From positions 2,288,657 to 2,352,656 of the forward strand of contig NC_049991.1 in NCBI RefSeq assembly GCF_000003815.2: a stretch of DNA of 64,000 nucleotides. Reading direction: 5' to 3'. Positions 32,501 to 44,910 of the stretch are shown here, piece after piece. The notes under the pieces are model-generated. The model was not told the DNA's origin. It ran no database searches and worked only from the letters and a program-made list of their open reading frames with translations. Origin of the DNA: Branchiostoma floridae. Lineage: Eukaryota > Chordata > Leptocardii > Amphioxiformes > Branchiostomatidae. Position 1 is the stretch's first letter. Each line of letters opens with the position of its first letter. Both the position numbers and the translations under genes were made by a program.

Positions 32501-34564
32501 CTGTATTTAAGACATGTACTGGTGTGGTAAAAGTGACACTAGTGTGGTAGACTGGCATCACCAACAAAGTTGGTAACCACACTCATAGCTTCCATATTGG
32601 TATTCAATAAGTTTCATTTCTACAACTACAGTCCTGGGTACCACGCAAGTGTCACTTCTACAAGTACAAGTACAAATGTATTAGGCTACAACACAATATA
32701 TATTTGCTAATTTTGGTACTTTATCGTCATGTTGACCATCCCTGCAGAAAAAAAAAATCATGTTTTTTTCTAAAATCAGGCGCGCGCTGATGTCATCCAT
32801 CAAATTTACTTGCTGTGGCCTTAACTTGGGGTCCCGTGTTTGAGGAGAGTCACACCTCGAGAACGTTAAAGAACCCACCACACTTATCAAAAAGATTAGG
32901 GGTCCTTCCCGGTGTGAGTGGCTCAAACCTTACAGTCTGGTCTCCGGGTTGACATATTGAAAAGGTGATAGTCACCTGTTATGTCAATCCTTCTACAAAT
33001 GTGGTAAATCTCAATAAAATGAATATTGTAAGTAAAACAATAAAGTGTATGAAAAAAATATGGTTGTTTGGAATAAAAACTATGAAATCATAACGGAAAA
33101 GATTATAACGTTACAGCAACTATTGTGACAGAAAAAAAAAACGGCTGTTTATAATTGTTAGACATTTGCGAATGACTTACCTGGGTAGTTGATTGCGAAC
33201 TTTGTTTGTGGTGCGGCTGACGCCTAAAAAACAAACATAATTTTACGTTAATCTAAAACCGTAAAGAAACAAATTCTGTCCTACACATTGCTATTGAAGC
33301 TAAACTTGGTAAATGGGATACGGTCTGTTTACGTACTCTGGTGTTCTGGAACAGGACTTCGTCTTTTTACAACAGCGCCCTTGAACCCTTTCTTATCCTT
33401 CACCTAAGTGAGGGCACAGATACGACAGAGTGCTAAGTAGAATCTTTTGACAACCTACGATAGTAAATTTCTTCGCTTCAAAGCAGCCTGAATAGCAGTG
33501 CCAATGATCATGTGGATTTAAGTGTTTGTTTTATGCATTTTTTTTTAGAGTTACAACTTGCATTCGCCATCGGATGTCCCAAATCGCACTTTTTGACGTT
33601 TTAACATAAATTCTCGACCGAATTATTACATTAGAATATATCAATCTAATCAAAGATCCTCTAGAATCGTTAAAAATATGCAAAATCAAGCGTATTCAAT
33701 GTATTTCTCTAACACTTTAATTGCCCTCTCACATCACTCTCATAATTCCACCAGGTACCATAAAACCGCCATATATAAATAAATGCCGTCTCAACATTGT
33801 CTTGAACACCTAAATATCTTAAGTGTAATTATATAACTCAGGATTACGGATACTGCATTAGTACATCTCTTTAAATCACTTTAGATTCATCTATCTATTA
33901 ATAAATAGCATATTTTCTCATGTGGCGTTATTATGACACCCTATGAAATTATTAGAATTGATGTTACATGGGTTACCCCTAATACTTTATGACATCTATT
34001 CAGTTAGATACATGTATGTCGTGTATATAACGCTTTGTAAAGGTGGGGTCACACGTGCGTATATATTTTTAGTCCGTATGAGGCGCGCATGGGAGTGTTT
34101 ACCTCCACCAGGCCCCACAGGTCGTTGGAAAAATAATAGAAATTGGACAAACGTTAACAGGTAACACGTCAGACGAGTTAGCTGGGTCGCTAACCATACT
34201 TTCTTGATCAGCTAACACATCTGGCATGTTATGTTTCCATATTTGTCTAATTTTTACTATTTTTCCCGCGACTTGTGGAGCCTGGTAGAGACTAAGAGCT
34301 TCATACGAACCTCAAACGGACTTGAATATATACGCATGTGTGAACCCACCTTTAAGGTAAAATACGCATACATTTGTTGTATAGATCTTACAATACTAGT
34401 ATTGAAACAGATTACCTCTCCCGCCATATGGCAACACAACCAACGTAACAACTTCTCTGCCTTTCCCTTCGGTATCACACGATTCTACTTCTAATTTTCT
34501 TTGTACGAAATTCCAAATTTCTTACCATTCCACAAAGGACAACAGCCAGTAGTGCGGTCCACAT
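29524..34564 (-). CDS. Secreted group III phospholipase A2-like protein, predicted catalytically impaired
   Basis: Five coding exons on the minus strand: 34526-34564, 33181-33223, 31668-31787, 30760-30899 and 29524-29628 (TAA at 29524-29526). Phases agree and give 148 aa. Residues 1-17 form a signal peptide (MWTALLAVVLCGMASAA). The mature part has the group III pattern: NYPGTLWCGTG calcium loop (about residues 25-35), LG, VDRCC, HYLCPD, KYGMTN and HTVTSCDC, as in bee-venom PLA2. The enzyme family hydrolyses the sn-2 ester of phospholipids in the extracellular space. The active-site His59 and the later Asp87 (SCDC) are present, but the residue after His59 is Tyr (TAC), where active enzymes have the calcium-binding Asp. 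It is therefore probably a pseudoenzyme or ligand-binding paralogue. A minus-strand AATAAA lies at 29461-29466, 58 bp after the stop. ATAD5 converges on it from the left. Confidence 0.88.
29756..30168. mobile_element. TIR element, TAGCCTGG family
   Basis: TAGCCTGGATACCATACCCC and GGGGGTTGGTAACCAGGCTA are inverted ends, related to the element at 17337-17770. The flanks TTTTAGAT and TTTTAGAA are a near-perfect duplication. It lies in the last intron of the PLA2-like gene. Confidence 0.7.
30546..30743. mobile_element. Palindromic MITE, CCACCAGGTGCC family
   Basis: ATAATTCCACCAGGTGCCAT and ATGGCACCTGGTGGAATTAT are inverted ends. It ends 17 bp beyond the exon 4 donor of the PLA2-like gene. A diverged relative is at 33751-33954. 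Confidence 0.85.
32190..33040 (+). mobile_element. SINE split by a Harbinger-like MITE
   Basis: The head (GAGGCACAAACACGACTTTC, near 32219) and tail (GGTCCCGTGTTTGAGGAGAG, GAACCCACCACACTTATC) belong to one SINE, separated by the element at 32303-32820. Confidence 0.75.
32303..32820. mobile_element. Harbinger-like TIR element with TTA duplication
   Basis: GGCCACAGCAAGTAAATTTT and AAATTTACTTGCTGTGGCC are inverted ends, flanked by TTA (32300-32302, 32821-32823). A diverged relative occurs near 46930-47110. No transposase frame is seen. Confidence 0.8.
33751..33954. mobile_element. Diverged MITE, CCACCAGGT family
   Basis: ATAATTCCACCAGGTACCAT at the left and a decayed inverse (CACCCTATGAAATTATTAG) at the right. 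The interior TTGAACACCTAAATATC matches the copy at 30546. Confidence 0.7.
34102..34293. mobile_element. TIR element related to 6361-6612
   Basis: CCTCCACCAGGCCCCACAGG and a right end ACTTGTGGAGCCTGGTAGAG are imperfect inverted ends. It lies in intron 1 of the PLA2-like gene. Confidence 0.6.
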
Positions 34565-35089
34565 GGTGTAAAAATGTGTCTTGCTCGAAGAAAAGGAGAA
34601 AAGAAGTAAGTTGTGAAGTCAGTATCTTCCTTGTGGAGGACGTGACTAAGTGAATTACGTGCGCGGCACCCACAAATATGTTCCGCGTGAGAATTTGCTC
34701 ATCTGTGTTTGTGCGATAAATTGTAAAAATCAATATTCCGCTATCCGAGCATACTTGTATATGGCCTGTTTCCGATCTATATCGACTATGTTTAGATACT
34801 AGTATCCTTATTGGTATCAGTTATACACTGTATCGGATATGATGTGTAGTCATATACGAGAATACACACCTGCTTTGACGACGTATCTGCCCGGGCGACC
34901 TCTTGCGAAGCGTGGCCTTCAACTTGTATACATCAGAACTGCATAATTGCAGCCTTTTGATCGTGGTCGTAATTATTAATATGTACTCCTTTGGTCCTGC
35001 CCTATTCTGATTCAAGGATGACTGTAGTACGTATATACATAACTCCACACAATGTGCCTTCGTGAAAATGAAAATATTGTGTTGCGCAT

Positions 35090-35150
35090 GACGCGCGCGT
35101 GTGTTTGTGTGTGCGTGCGTGCGTGCGTGTGCGTGTGTGTGTGTGTGTTT
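35090..35150. repeat. (GT)n-rich microsatellite
   Basis: Alternating GT, GC and CGTG units upstream of the PLA2-like gene. Confidence 0.85.
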
Positions 35151-35459
35151 CCGGGTATTTTTGGTAAGCGTAACTTAAGGTATAAATTGATTGTGGTGAT
35201 GTAATTTGCTATGTGGTTAGGTCTCGCAAAGACGAATTTGAAGGTCGATTTTGGACCTCCTTGTGGCTGCCCTTGTTGATTCTTTTTTTGTGTACAAATA
35301 TTTCTTCATACTTCACCCATGTTCAACTTATGATATTATCTTTACACTCCCAATTGATAGTCTGATTTTTAAGAAAATCCTCCGCGGTATTTGGCGGAAG
35401 TTGTCATGTCACAAATATCTACATCCGTTAAGATTTGCCGTTATCATCATCATCATCAT

Positions 35460-35900
35460 CGGTCGACGTGATCAAACATGTTCACACATGTTTACACACG
35501 ACGGGGTTATACCGCCCCTTACGGGGTGACATACCCGTTCGTATGGCTAAGTACAAGACGGGGATGCGCCAGGTCTCCCGTCCGGGTGAATGATGTAATT
35601 CACCATGTGGCTGATACGAGACAGAGGTTCGCCAGGCCTCCATCCGGGTGATTTGAAGTGAATCACCAACTCCCGACAGAAAGATTTGCACCAACGCACA
35701 CCGCACCATCGCACGTGTGGGGGTTCTTTAACGTGCATGGGGTATATGGCTCTCCCAATACACGGGACCTCCATTTAACGTCCTATCCGAGGGACGACTC
35801 ATTTTTCACTTGAGTAAAGTCGTGTAAAGTGCCTTTCCCAAGGGCACAAGACCGGCAACACGGCAGGCGGATTCGAACCGGCGACCTCTCGGTCATTATA
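35460..35900 (-). mobile_element. tRNA-derived SINE, minus strand
   Basis: Read on the minus strand it starts with GGTCGCCGGTTCGAATCCGC (good B box at about 35870-35890), then GGGAAAGGCACTTTACACGA, and ends with the TGTGTAAACATGTGTGAACA block shared with 5760-5785. Confidence 0.75.
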
Positions 35901-36167
35901 GTGTATACAAATATGTGTATAGATAGTGACATCCTTGGCACTATGGAACACAGCATTTTTCTACTCACTCCAATCCCAACGACAACACATTTTCCGGACA
36001 CACATATTCTTTATTTGCAGAATAGATCAATATCTCCGCAATACTCACTTTAACAACGAGTGCGTGTTTCTAGAATACATGTATAGATGTCAGTACATAC
36101 GCCATTCCGTCACCATTTAGACAATATATAAACGTGATTTTTCTGTCAAACGCCTTTTCTAAATCAG

Positions 36168-39100
36168 TTACGACATTTTTCGGGTCTTGTTTATGCGTTT
36201 TCTCTCCAGGACTTCTCTCAGCACTTTTTCTTTAAACTTCTCCCACAGACGTGACTGCATGAAAGTCGTGAAGGTCTCCACCTTGGACGGAATCATCCCT
36301 TGGGTCCTGAACTCCAGCCGCCCGAGGGTGAGGCCATTATCGTGTCGGTACAGGAGGGCGCGGTCAACCCGCAGGATTTTCACACTAGTCACGGAACCGG
36401 ACAGATAGAAAATACTCTTCAGTTGTTGGCCTGTAATGATAGATAGAATAAGGGTTAATGCCCCGCCCCGAGGTGTATATGGTGAGATAATCCCTTGGTC
36501 AGGTGCTATAAGCACCGAATAAACCATCGAGTGAGCGTAGCGTTATGGCCTGATAACCCATAGGAAATGGGGGCCTCTGATTGGCCAACTCCATCTGGCT
36601 ATATTACAATCAAAGTTTAATCCCCACGAACATACATGCATTTACAGTAGTAGAAATATAACTAACAGTGTTATTCTCAACTAAATACACTTTTTTTTTC
36701 AATTTCAAAACGTTCAAATGTTATCGGGGGCTAAACTAGACCTCAATAAGCTCTTTCACTTTTCCAAGTACGCATGTGCAGCGACAGGAATTGTGGGCAA
36801 TATGTCAAAGTTGAAGGCCCTATGACTTTTAAACATTTTCGTCTGGACCATTGATCGATTTGCATAACAAATTAACAATTCAGGTGTATTTTGTTTATGT
36901 CTCAGGGGTTTTCACCTTTGACATATTACCCACAATTCCTATCGATGCACATGCGTACCCGGAAATGTTAAGGCTTATTGGCTGAACAGGTTTTGATTGA
37001 TTGAACTCTATAATCTCAAAATAAAGAGTTATGAAACTGGAAATAATTTCCAAACCTAGTCCAAACAGTTCCCCTTCCTTCAGCATCCTCACTTGTAGAT
37101 ACCGTGACACAATTTTCTCGTAAGGCTTCAGTTGGTAGCCGCTGTTTTTCTTCGGGGCCATGGCGAGGGCCTTGGTCCCGTCCGGGTGCGTTCTCTCCAG
37201 AAAGGCCATGCGGCGAACGATGCGGCACTCTCCCGAGACCACAAAGAACACTTCTTCGATCAGCCCTCCTACGCCTCCAAAGATTACCTATTGTGACGGT
37301 GGTGTTCGTTGTTAGTCACTTAATTGAAACAAGGCCGCAACTCTACTGAAGTACTAGTACATGTGTATATCTGACTGAAGTCGACTCCGTGACACTAGAT
37401 CAATACAACAAATTAAAGGCTAGACAAGACATTCACTACTTCAAATGTTTTCAACTCAGGAGTAGTGCTGGATCTAGGGCCCCGCTCCTCAGGCGTCGCC
37501 AAAAATATATGCCAACGAACTTGAACTGTCTCACCGAATTGGGAGGGTATTCTTCTACGCTGCATCGTGTCATCGCTAGGTGGAGCTCGTGTTCGCTCCA
37601 GTCTTTAAAGGCGTCGTGTTTCAGTAAGGCCTGCAGCCGCTCGGCCAGCTCATGCTTTCTCGTCATCTTCCTCGCCAGTTCGAAGTCATCTTTGTCCAGT
37701 CGGACCAACTCTGCCTTTCCTTCAAAACAAACAAACAATAATTACATGCATAACAAGCATCATTTAAGTTATGTATATACAAAAAAATCATGATGATCCG
37801 TCAACCCCTTCTTGAGTTATTCACTTTTAAATTTTGAAACTAAAGCAAACCTACACCACATACACTCGGCCCAAGAGTTCTCTATCACTCAAAAATCACG
37901 ACCAAAGTATTTCAAGAACTCGAGAAATCAAAACCGGAAATTCCGCTACAGTGCCATAGAAAGCCGCTAAGGGGCCCAAAATGTAGTTATATCAAAGTCT
38001 CATCCATACTTAGCCACATACCAACTAACAATACAATCTGTATATCCCTTCTAGAGTTATGCTGTCCATCCATAAACATACATGTACATACACACACACA
38101 CACACATACATACATACATACATACAAACGTTACCAAAAACATACTGATAACCTACTTGGCGAAAGCCAATAGTGAGATCATGCCGAAATCTTGTCTCCA
38201 AACTTGTGAATCAGGGACCAACCATTTGATGATCTAGTCTTCGCAGACGGTGACTTACCCTTTACAATAATGCTGGAGTTCCGCTTGGTGTCGTGCATGA
38301 GCGCCAGCTCCCCGAAACACTGGCCCCGCCTCAACATACCGACAACCCGCGAAGTCGTCTTACCTGTAACGATGGGCAGTGTGAAACCAACGCTAGAAAT
38401 AACACTATATCTAGATCACCTTTATCCACGGCCGAGGGGTAACCTATATCCGTTGCTTTTAATAACAGGGCGTTTAGAGATATTAAGTCGACGAACTGTG
38501 GTTTCAAATTGGAATCTTTTCAAATTTTGCAGTATGAAACCGGTGCCACCTTCCGTCGATTCACCTTCCTGAGAAATTCTCTGTTTTAAAGATTAATATG
38601 AGAAGTTTATTTGCAAGTTCGTGCCCGAGGGCTAATTGCAAGTACATGGTATACACATAGTGACAATGGACAGTCATAAACAATGTTCTAATCTAATACT
38701 AGTGTTGGCTATTTCTAAGCAGGTTGGGTTTGACTTCTTTTTTGGAAGCAGAGGGAGACGAAAAGCCCCACATTTTCTAAAATTTGTGGGTTCTGCGACT
38801 TCAAGAGAAAAGTGGCCTTCTGTTTGTCTGTCAATGTGGGGAAGTTGGGATAAGTCTTTGTGACTTCTCTAAACAGGGTGATTCTTTCGGTTTCGTTGAA
38901 TGAACATTTGGAAATGAAATGTGTTTCGTCTCCCACTGCTTTAGATGTACAATATTTACAAATCCTTTCACACACTGGTAATCTCTTGTATCTCCCTCTT
39001 TCCACTTCTAGAGGATGAGCGCTAATTCTGACTTTGCTTATTGCGGAGCGCAGCTCGAAATCAACTAGTTCTAAGTACTTCTAACTAATAACTCGATTAA

Positions 39101-42100
39101 TAACTCGGATATAGCCATTTGGTTACCCCACAGATAAAGGTAAACTAGAATTCCCGTTTTAATGTCACAGGGAAATTGTAGATAGGTGACATAATATGTA
39201 AGAGGGAACATTAACGTTATGTGTTTCTATTATTATTATTATCATCATTTCATTATCATTATCATTTAATTATTATGATCATTATTATCATGTCAGGAAG
39301 TTATATATGTTTATTTGGAATTCTACAACTCGACAGTAATCAAGCGCCGACGAGTAATCCATGATGGTACTGCAACCTTGGAACTATCTGGCCTATTATA
39401 CAAGTGTGAAATTGGTTGCCCTATCGCAAACAAAAACATGTGTACTAGTAATTGCACAGTATAACGTAGCCTATATGTGCTTTAACGAAGTAAGAGAAGG
39501 GGGTAACAACAAAAGAATAGCTTCCCATTCAGCATCCTCCTACGCAGGGACATCCAACGGCGAAACCGCCTGTCTGGATGTACCCTGCTTTCTCAAGCGT
39601 CACTTTTAGTTCCTGTGGACTTTTAGTTCCCCCCCCCCCCAACAGACCAGCTGTCAGCCAATCAGAGGATAGGCCTTTCAGTTTTCAAAAAGGGTCTCGC
39701 ATATGTAAGGGTAAGCTCATTAAAATTTATAAGCAGCGCGGTCAGGAACTTAGGGTGACGTTTGAGAAAGCAGGGTGCGCCCAGACAGGCGGTTTTGCCG
39801 TTGGGTGTCCCTGCGTAGGAGGGTGCCAGAAAAAAAATTGCCTTGCCTCTCGGGTCCGTTTCCGTCAGGACCACCTGCACTGTACCCGACACCATGATGT
39901 ACAGGGAGATTCCCGGCGTGCCTTGCTCGATGATGACGCGACCGTTACCAAACGACTCGTACTGCATGAACCTCGCGATCGCACGTTTCATGGCGGGAGA
40001 GTGTCTAAGCTCGGATCAACAAAACATCATATATAGTCTGTGTTACACAATCTTTCGCTGTCAGGGGCTGATTTAACCCTATTCAGACCGGGGGGGGGGG
40101 GGGCTTTTGAGGCCCGCGCCATTTTCGATGTCCTATAACGCCAGAACGGCTTACGCTAGAGCCACCAAATTTGTTGAGTTTTCCTAAAATATTGTTGGCA
40201 ACAATTTTACGAAGTTTGACAAATTTTCCATTTTTTCGTGTTGCCATGGCAACCGTTTGTTGACAGGCTGTTTTGCCAAAAATCACTATTTTTGGTTCTA
40301 ACAATGTATTTTTCACATTTATTTGCTATATTACTGCTATTTTGTTACATAAATAAAATCTTATATTATTTAGCATATCTTTCATAATTATATATGCATA
40401 AATTATGCTAATTTGATGACGTCATCAGCCCAAAATCCAAGATGGCGGACCGTATGGCCAGATCAAGAATAACAAGCTAATTATCCCTTAAAATTTGTAA
40501 CTACCCGGTATTTTTTCATCAAAAACCATCTAAATAAATGAATAGAGTCTATTTCCATTGCCCTTTGTGATTATTTGTTGCAAAAAAAGTATTTTTAAAA
40601 ATTCAAGGTGGTGGATATAATATGGCGGAGCCCAACTGGTATTTTAGATGTGCATGACGTCATTTTATGACGTCATTTTGACGTCATTGATGTTGCTATT
40701 GGCAACGCAAGTTGTAATAAACATTATTATTCTGTTATCTGCACTTGTTGTTACATTTTTATAGAATAACTTGAAGTTTTCTGAGAATACCCTTTTTTCA
40801 TGGGTCCGGCCAATATAATCAAATTGATGACGTCATAATTACGTCATCTTACGTCAACGTAACGCCAAACGTCAAATACTTGTCAGATATTATGTCGATA
40901 TTATGTACTAAAAATTCAGTGGCCCTACGGCATGTCGTTTTAGAGTTATAGGACTTCAAAGTGGAGGGCCTCAAAAGCCCCCCCCCCGGTCCAGGGATGA
41001 CCAAAAAAGCCCGGTCTGAATAGGGTTAAGCTAAGGACATCGGTCGACAGAACCCGTCGCACGCGCAAATACGGTCTACGTGCCAAAACGTGGGCGATCT
41101 TTTGGGATACGTAAGTGGTAAATACCGCCTCCGTACGAACTCGTAGGGAATCCGACAGATACACGCCGTAGAACTTAACGTGCAGGCAAAATTTACTTGC
41201 AATTGCACATTGCGCAAGCGTGCGACTGACGTGCGTTGACGCACTCCCTCCCTGCTCTTGCCAGTCGTTCCCACGTTTTCAGAAATACGTGGCGGACGTG
41301 ACCTCCCCCCCAAAAAAACGTAGAGACAAATTGCACGTACGGCGGGTTTTTTGGGAACGAAAAGTATGATATAAAAGACACCAAGCTACACAAGAGTGTA
41401 GGGGGCATTATCTGTGTATATTTTCTATTTTACGTTTCCACAAACAGCCCGGCTGGGCCCCGGTTTGGCAATGAGACGTTAGCGTAATTGAGAACTTGCA
41501 GCCACAGTACTCGCAATGCGGCCCCAAACGTAAAGGAGTGTATGATATACATACAAATATATACTTACATACATACGAAAAGCGCGGCAATTTTCATTTA
41601 CTTTTTACGAATGCGGTTCTTGTTATCTGAAATTTCTCGTGCGTAAAATCCAGTTAGTTCAAGAGTTCTACGAGCGCAGGTTTCGAAAAAGAGTCAGACG
41701 AACCTTTCAAATATCTTGATCCGTTGCACGACTTTAGCAAGGATGTCTACATCCGCTGGCGTTCGGAGCCATGGGTGCTTTTTCAGCAGATCGCACTCTT
41801 TGGCAGAGACTCCCGCAAACGCCTTGTTGGATCTTGGAGCTCTGTTCAAAAATGGATTCCAGCTATAACGCTAGTTCACCTTTATCCGCGTGGTAATCTA
41901 TATCCGTTGTTTATTTTTAAAAACAGCGCATTTAGGGACAGCCGACGGACGATGGTACTGAAAATAGTGCAATTTGAAGGCACAGTTGATATCCCTTTAT
42001 GTACCCTGCTTTTACAAACAATGGATATACTAGTAGGTTGCCCCGCAGATAAAGGTGAACTTGATAATATATATGTCAAACTTTCAGAATACGTAAACGG

Positions 42101-44739
42101 AATGAACGAAAAATGAATGAAACTGTTGCAGCGAGAGGTTTCACAAAAAACGTACGAAAAGCTACGGCAAGACAGTCACGATGGTCAAATTTGGCCCAAA
42201 AGTTTCCATTCGAACGCAGAGTATCGGGTTACCGGAGCTCCCGTGCGGTCCACGCGGAGGGCTGACGGTGACTGAAACATCTTCTACAAGATCGTGATAG
42301 TTAGAAAAGCAACCTCTCACACGTATCTCGTCGAGATTAAATGAAAATTGGCAATGTGTACACGTCAAATCTTGCCGTGTACGTGTGCTGCACAGTTTCG
42401 TTTCAATGTTTTCTGAAATATGCCTAGTTGGTTGATTTAGAAAGGGTGTTTGTTGCACAAAAAAGCAAATACCATATTTAGATCGGTCCTAAATGTGAAT
42501 GAAAATCCAAATCTTTTATATCATATGAGTAATGATTGTAAGATCAAACTTTCTGTCTTAGGGATTTTTCAACTTGTGCTTAGAACTATTTTTACAGACA
42601 ATATAAGGTCGAAAAATCATGTTTTTCACACTCAAAGACTCGTAATTCAAAATTGCCTCCATATTCCAAAAATCCCTAAGACACAAACCTGGAGATATTA
42701 GTTGTCGACAATATAAGTCCTGAAAGAGTTGTTTTGCACGCGTTTTGTAAGCGATTTAAATACCATGTTTGGTCCTATGTCGAGTCGCACTGATAGGGAC
42801 ATGGGGTAATTGATACCGCCGTAAACATGTGTTGTGATATTCAAGGTCACCAATAATGACGCCAGCAGCTTTGTTACATGTCACATGTTCCAAACTTGGC
42901 GGCAGCAAAACTAAGCTTGCCAGATAACGTTTTATATTTGCGAAAAAGTTAGTTTTTCTTCTGACGCACGGCACCCAGGAAAACGAGGGTGTTTTCTGCG
43001 TGTTTACTGTAACAACCTGCGGATGACCGCGGGTGACCTCTAATAGATCGTCCATTCTGTTCGATCACGTCAGCGTTCTGTTCGATTACGTCAGATGGAA
43101 CATGATTCGTGTTCTAAATCACCCAATAGAAGTCTGGAAATTTTGGGGCCAAATTTTACCATCGTGAGTGTAGAGCGACAAGAAGAACAGTAACGTTTCA
43201 ACTTAACATCAGCTACGTCTAGTATACGTCAGTTTTCTCACCTGAAGTCGTTCAAGTTAAAGTCCAGGTTGTCTTGAGACATTTTCCTACTTAAGATGTT
43301 CCTCCTTGTCAGCTCCTGGGAGTGATATGCCGCCTCCTTGATCCAACGACTTGACACGATCATCCTTTGCACAAGATGTTTGAAGCGGTTCCCATCTTTT
43401 TGTCGGATCTTTTTCTGTTCACATATGGCACATATATGTAAACATTTCTGCCGACCGTACCTTTTTCCTTAAATGAACTATCCATTGTCAAATGTCTGTT
43501 AAGTATATCTGTATCTGTATCTATACAGCCGGTATAACCGCCATTCGGCGTAACACACCAGCTTCGCAGGCACGCGGCGCAGCAGCAACTGGTTATACAT
43601 GTATTACACTGAACGATCTGTCGCACCTAACAACTATCTGCAAGCGCTCTTTAAAGCTATCCAGAGAAGATGCCTCTACTGTGCTTGGTGATAACAAATT
43701 CCACTCTACGATAGTTCTGGGAAAATACGAATTTTTAAACACATCAATCCTAGCTTGGTAACTCTGGTACTAGAAGTCATGGATGTTAGGCAGATAATTT
43801 ACGTTTACATAAAGAACGTGTTAGTGTATTTGAACACGTGCCATCTTCATAAAGACATGTCTGTCCCTGGTACTGATATTCATCATAGAGACAAACAGAC
43901 CTGTCACTGGTACTGAACACACCACCATCATAGAGACAAACAGACCTGTCCCTGGTACTGAACACCACCATCATAGAGACAAACAGACCTGTCCCTGGTA
44001 CTGAACACACCACCATCATAGAGACAAACAGACCTGTCCCTGGTACTGAACACCACCATCATAGAGACAAACAGACCTGTCCCTGGTACTGAACACACCA
44101 CCATCATAGAGACAAACAGACCTGTCCCTGGTACTGAACACCGCCATCATAGAGACAAACAGACCTGTCCCTGGTACTGAACACCACCATCATAGAGACA
44201 AACAGACCTGTCCCTGGTACTGAACACCACCATCATAGAGACAAACAGACCTGTCCCTGGTACTGAACACCGCCATCATAGAGACAAACAGACCTGTCCC
44301 TGGTACTGAACACACCACCATCATAGAGACAAACAGACCTGTCCCTGGTACTGAACACACAAACTTAAAGACACACAAGTCTGTCGCTGGTGCTGATCTT
44401 CATTCATGCACGGTCAAACTAGTCTCCGAGCAGACCCTACGGTGCCTTAGAAATAGTATCAAAGCTGGCAAGGGACTTAGTATAGCGGTACCAGGTGCCC
44501 GTTTGACTCCCTTTGGCCGGCTATCTCCCCTTGGCCGACTATACTCCTTTGCCAGCTTTGATACTATCTCTTTAGGCACCGTAGGGTCTGCTTGGAGACT
44601 GCGGTCAAACATGTCTGTGGTTGGAGCTGAACACTATTCACACATGCTGTCAAGCATACATGTCCTGTTAGTTAACACTATCCAAAATCCAGACCAACAG
44701 ACCTGTCCATTGTACTGAATACCACACATGCAAACACAC

Positions 44740-44772
<33 letters not shown>

Positions 44773-44874
44773 CACACGCACACACACACACAAGGACGCA
44801 CACACGCACGCACGCATGCACGCATGCACACTCAGTCCTTTCCCTGGTACTGGATACCATCATCACACAGGTGG

Positions 44875-44910
<36 letters not shown>

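Noticed and set aside
35850..35900. Possible tRNA gene (good B box)
   Set aside because: The cloverleaf is not complete and the sequence continues into a dispersed SINE body, so it is SINE-derived.
43851..44360. CRISPR-like regular repeats
   Set aside because: The units are head-to-tail with no unique spacers, in a eukaryotic intron.
43786..44378. Minus-strand frames repeating VCSVPGTGLFVSMM
   Set aside because: They are translations of the 43-45-bp minisatellite inside an intron; the unit length is not a multiple of three, so frames break.
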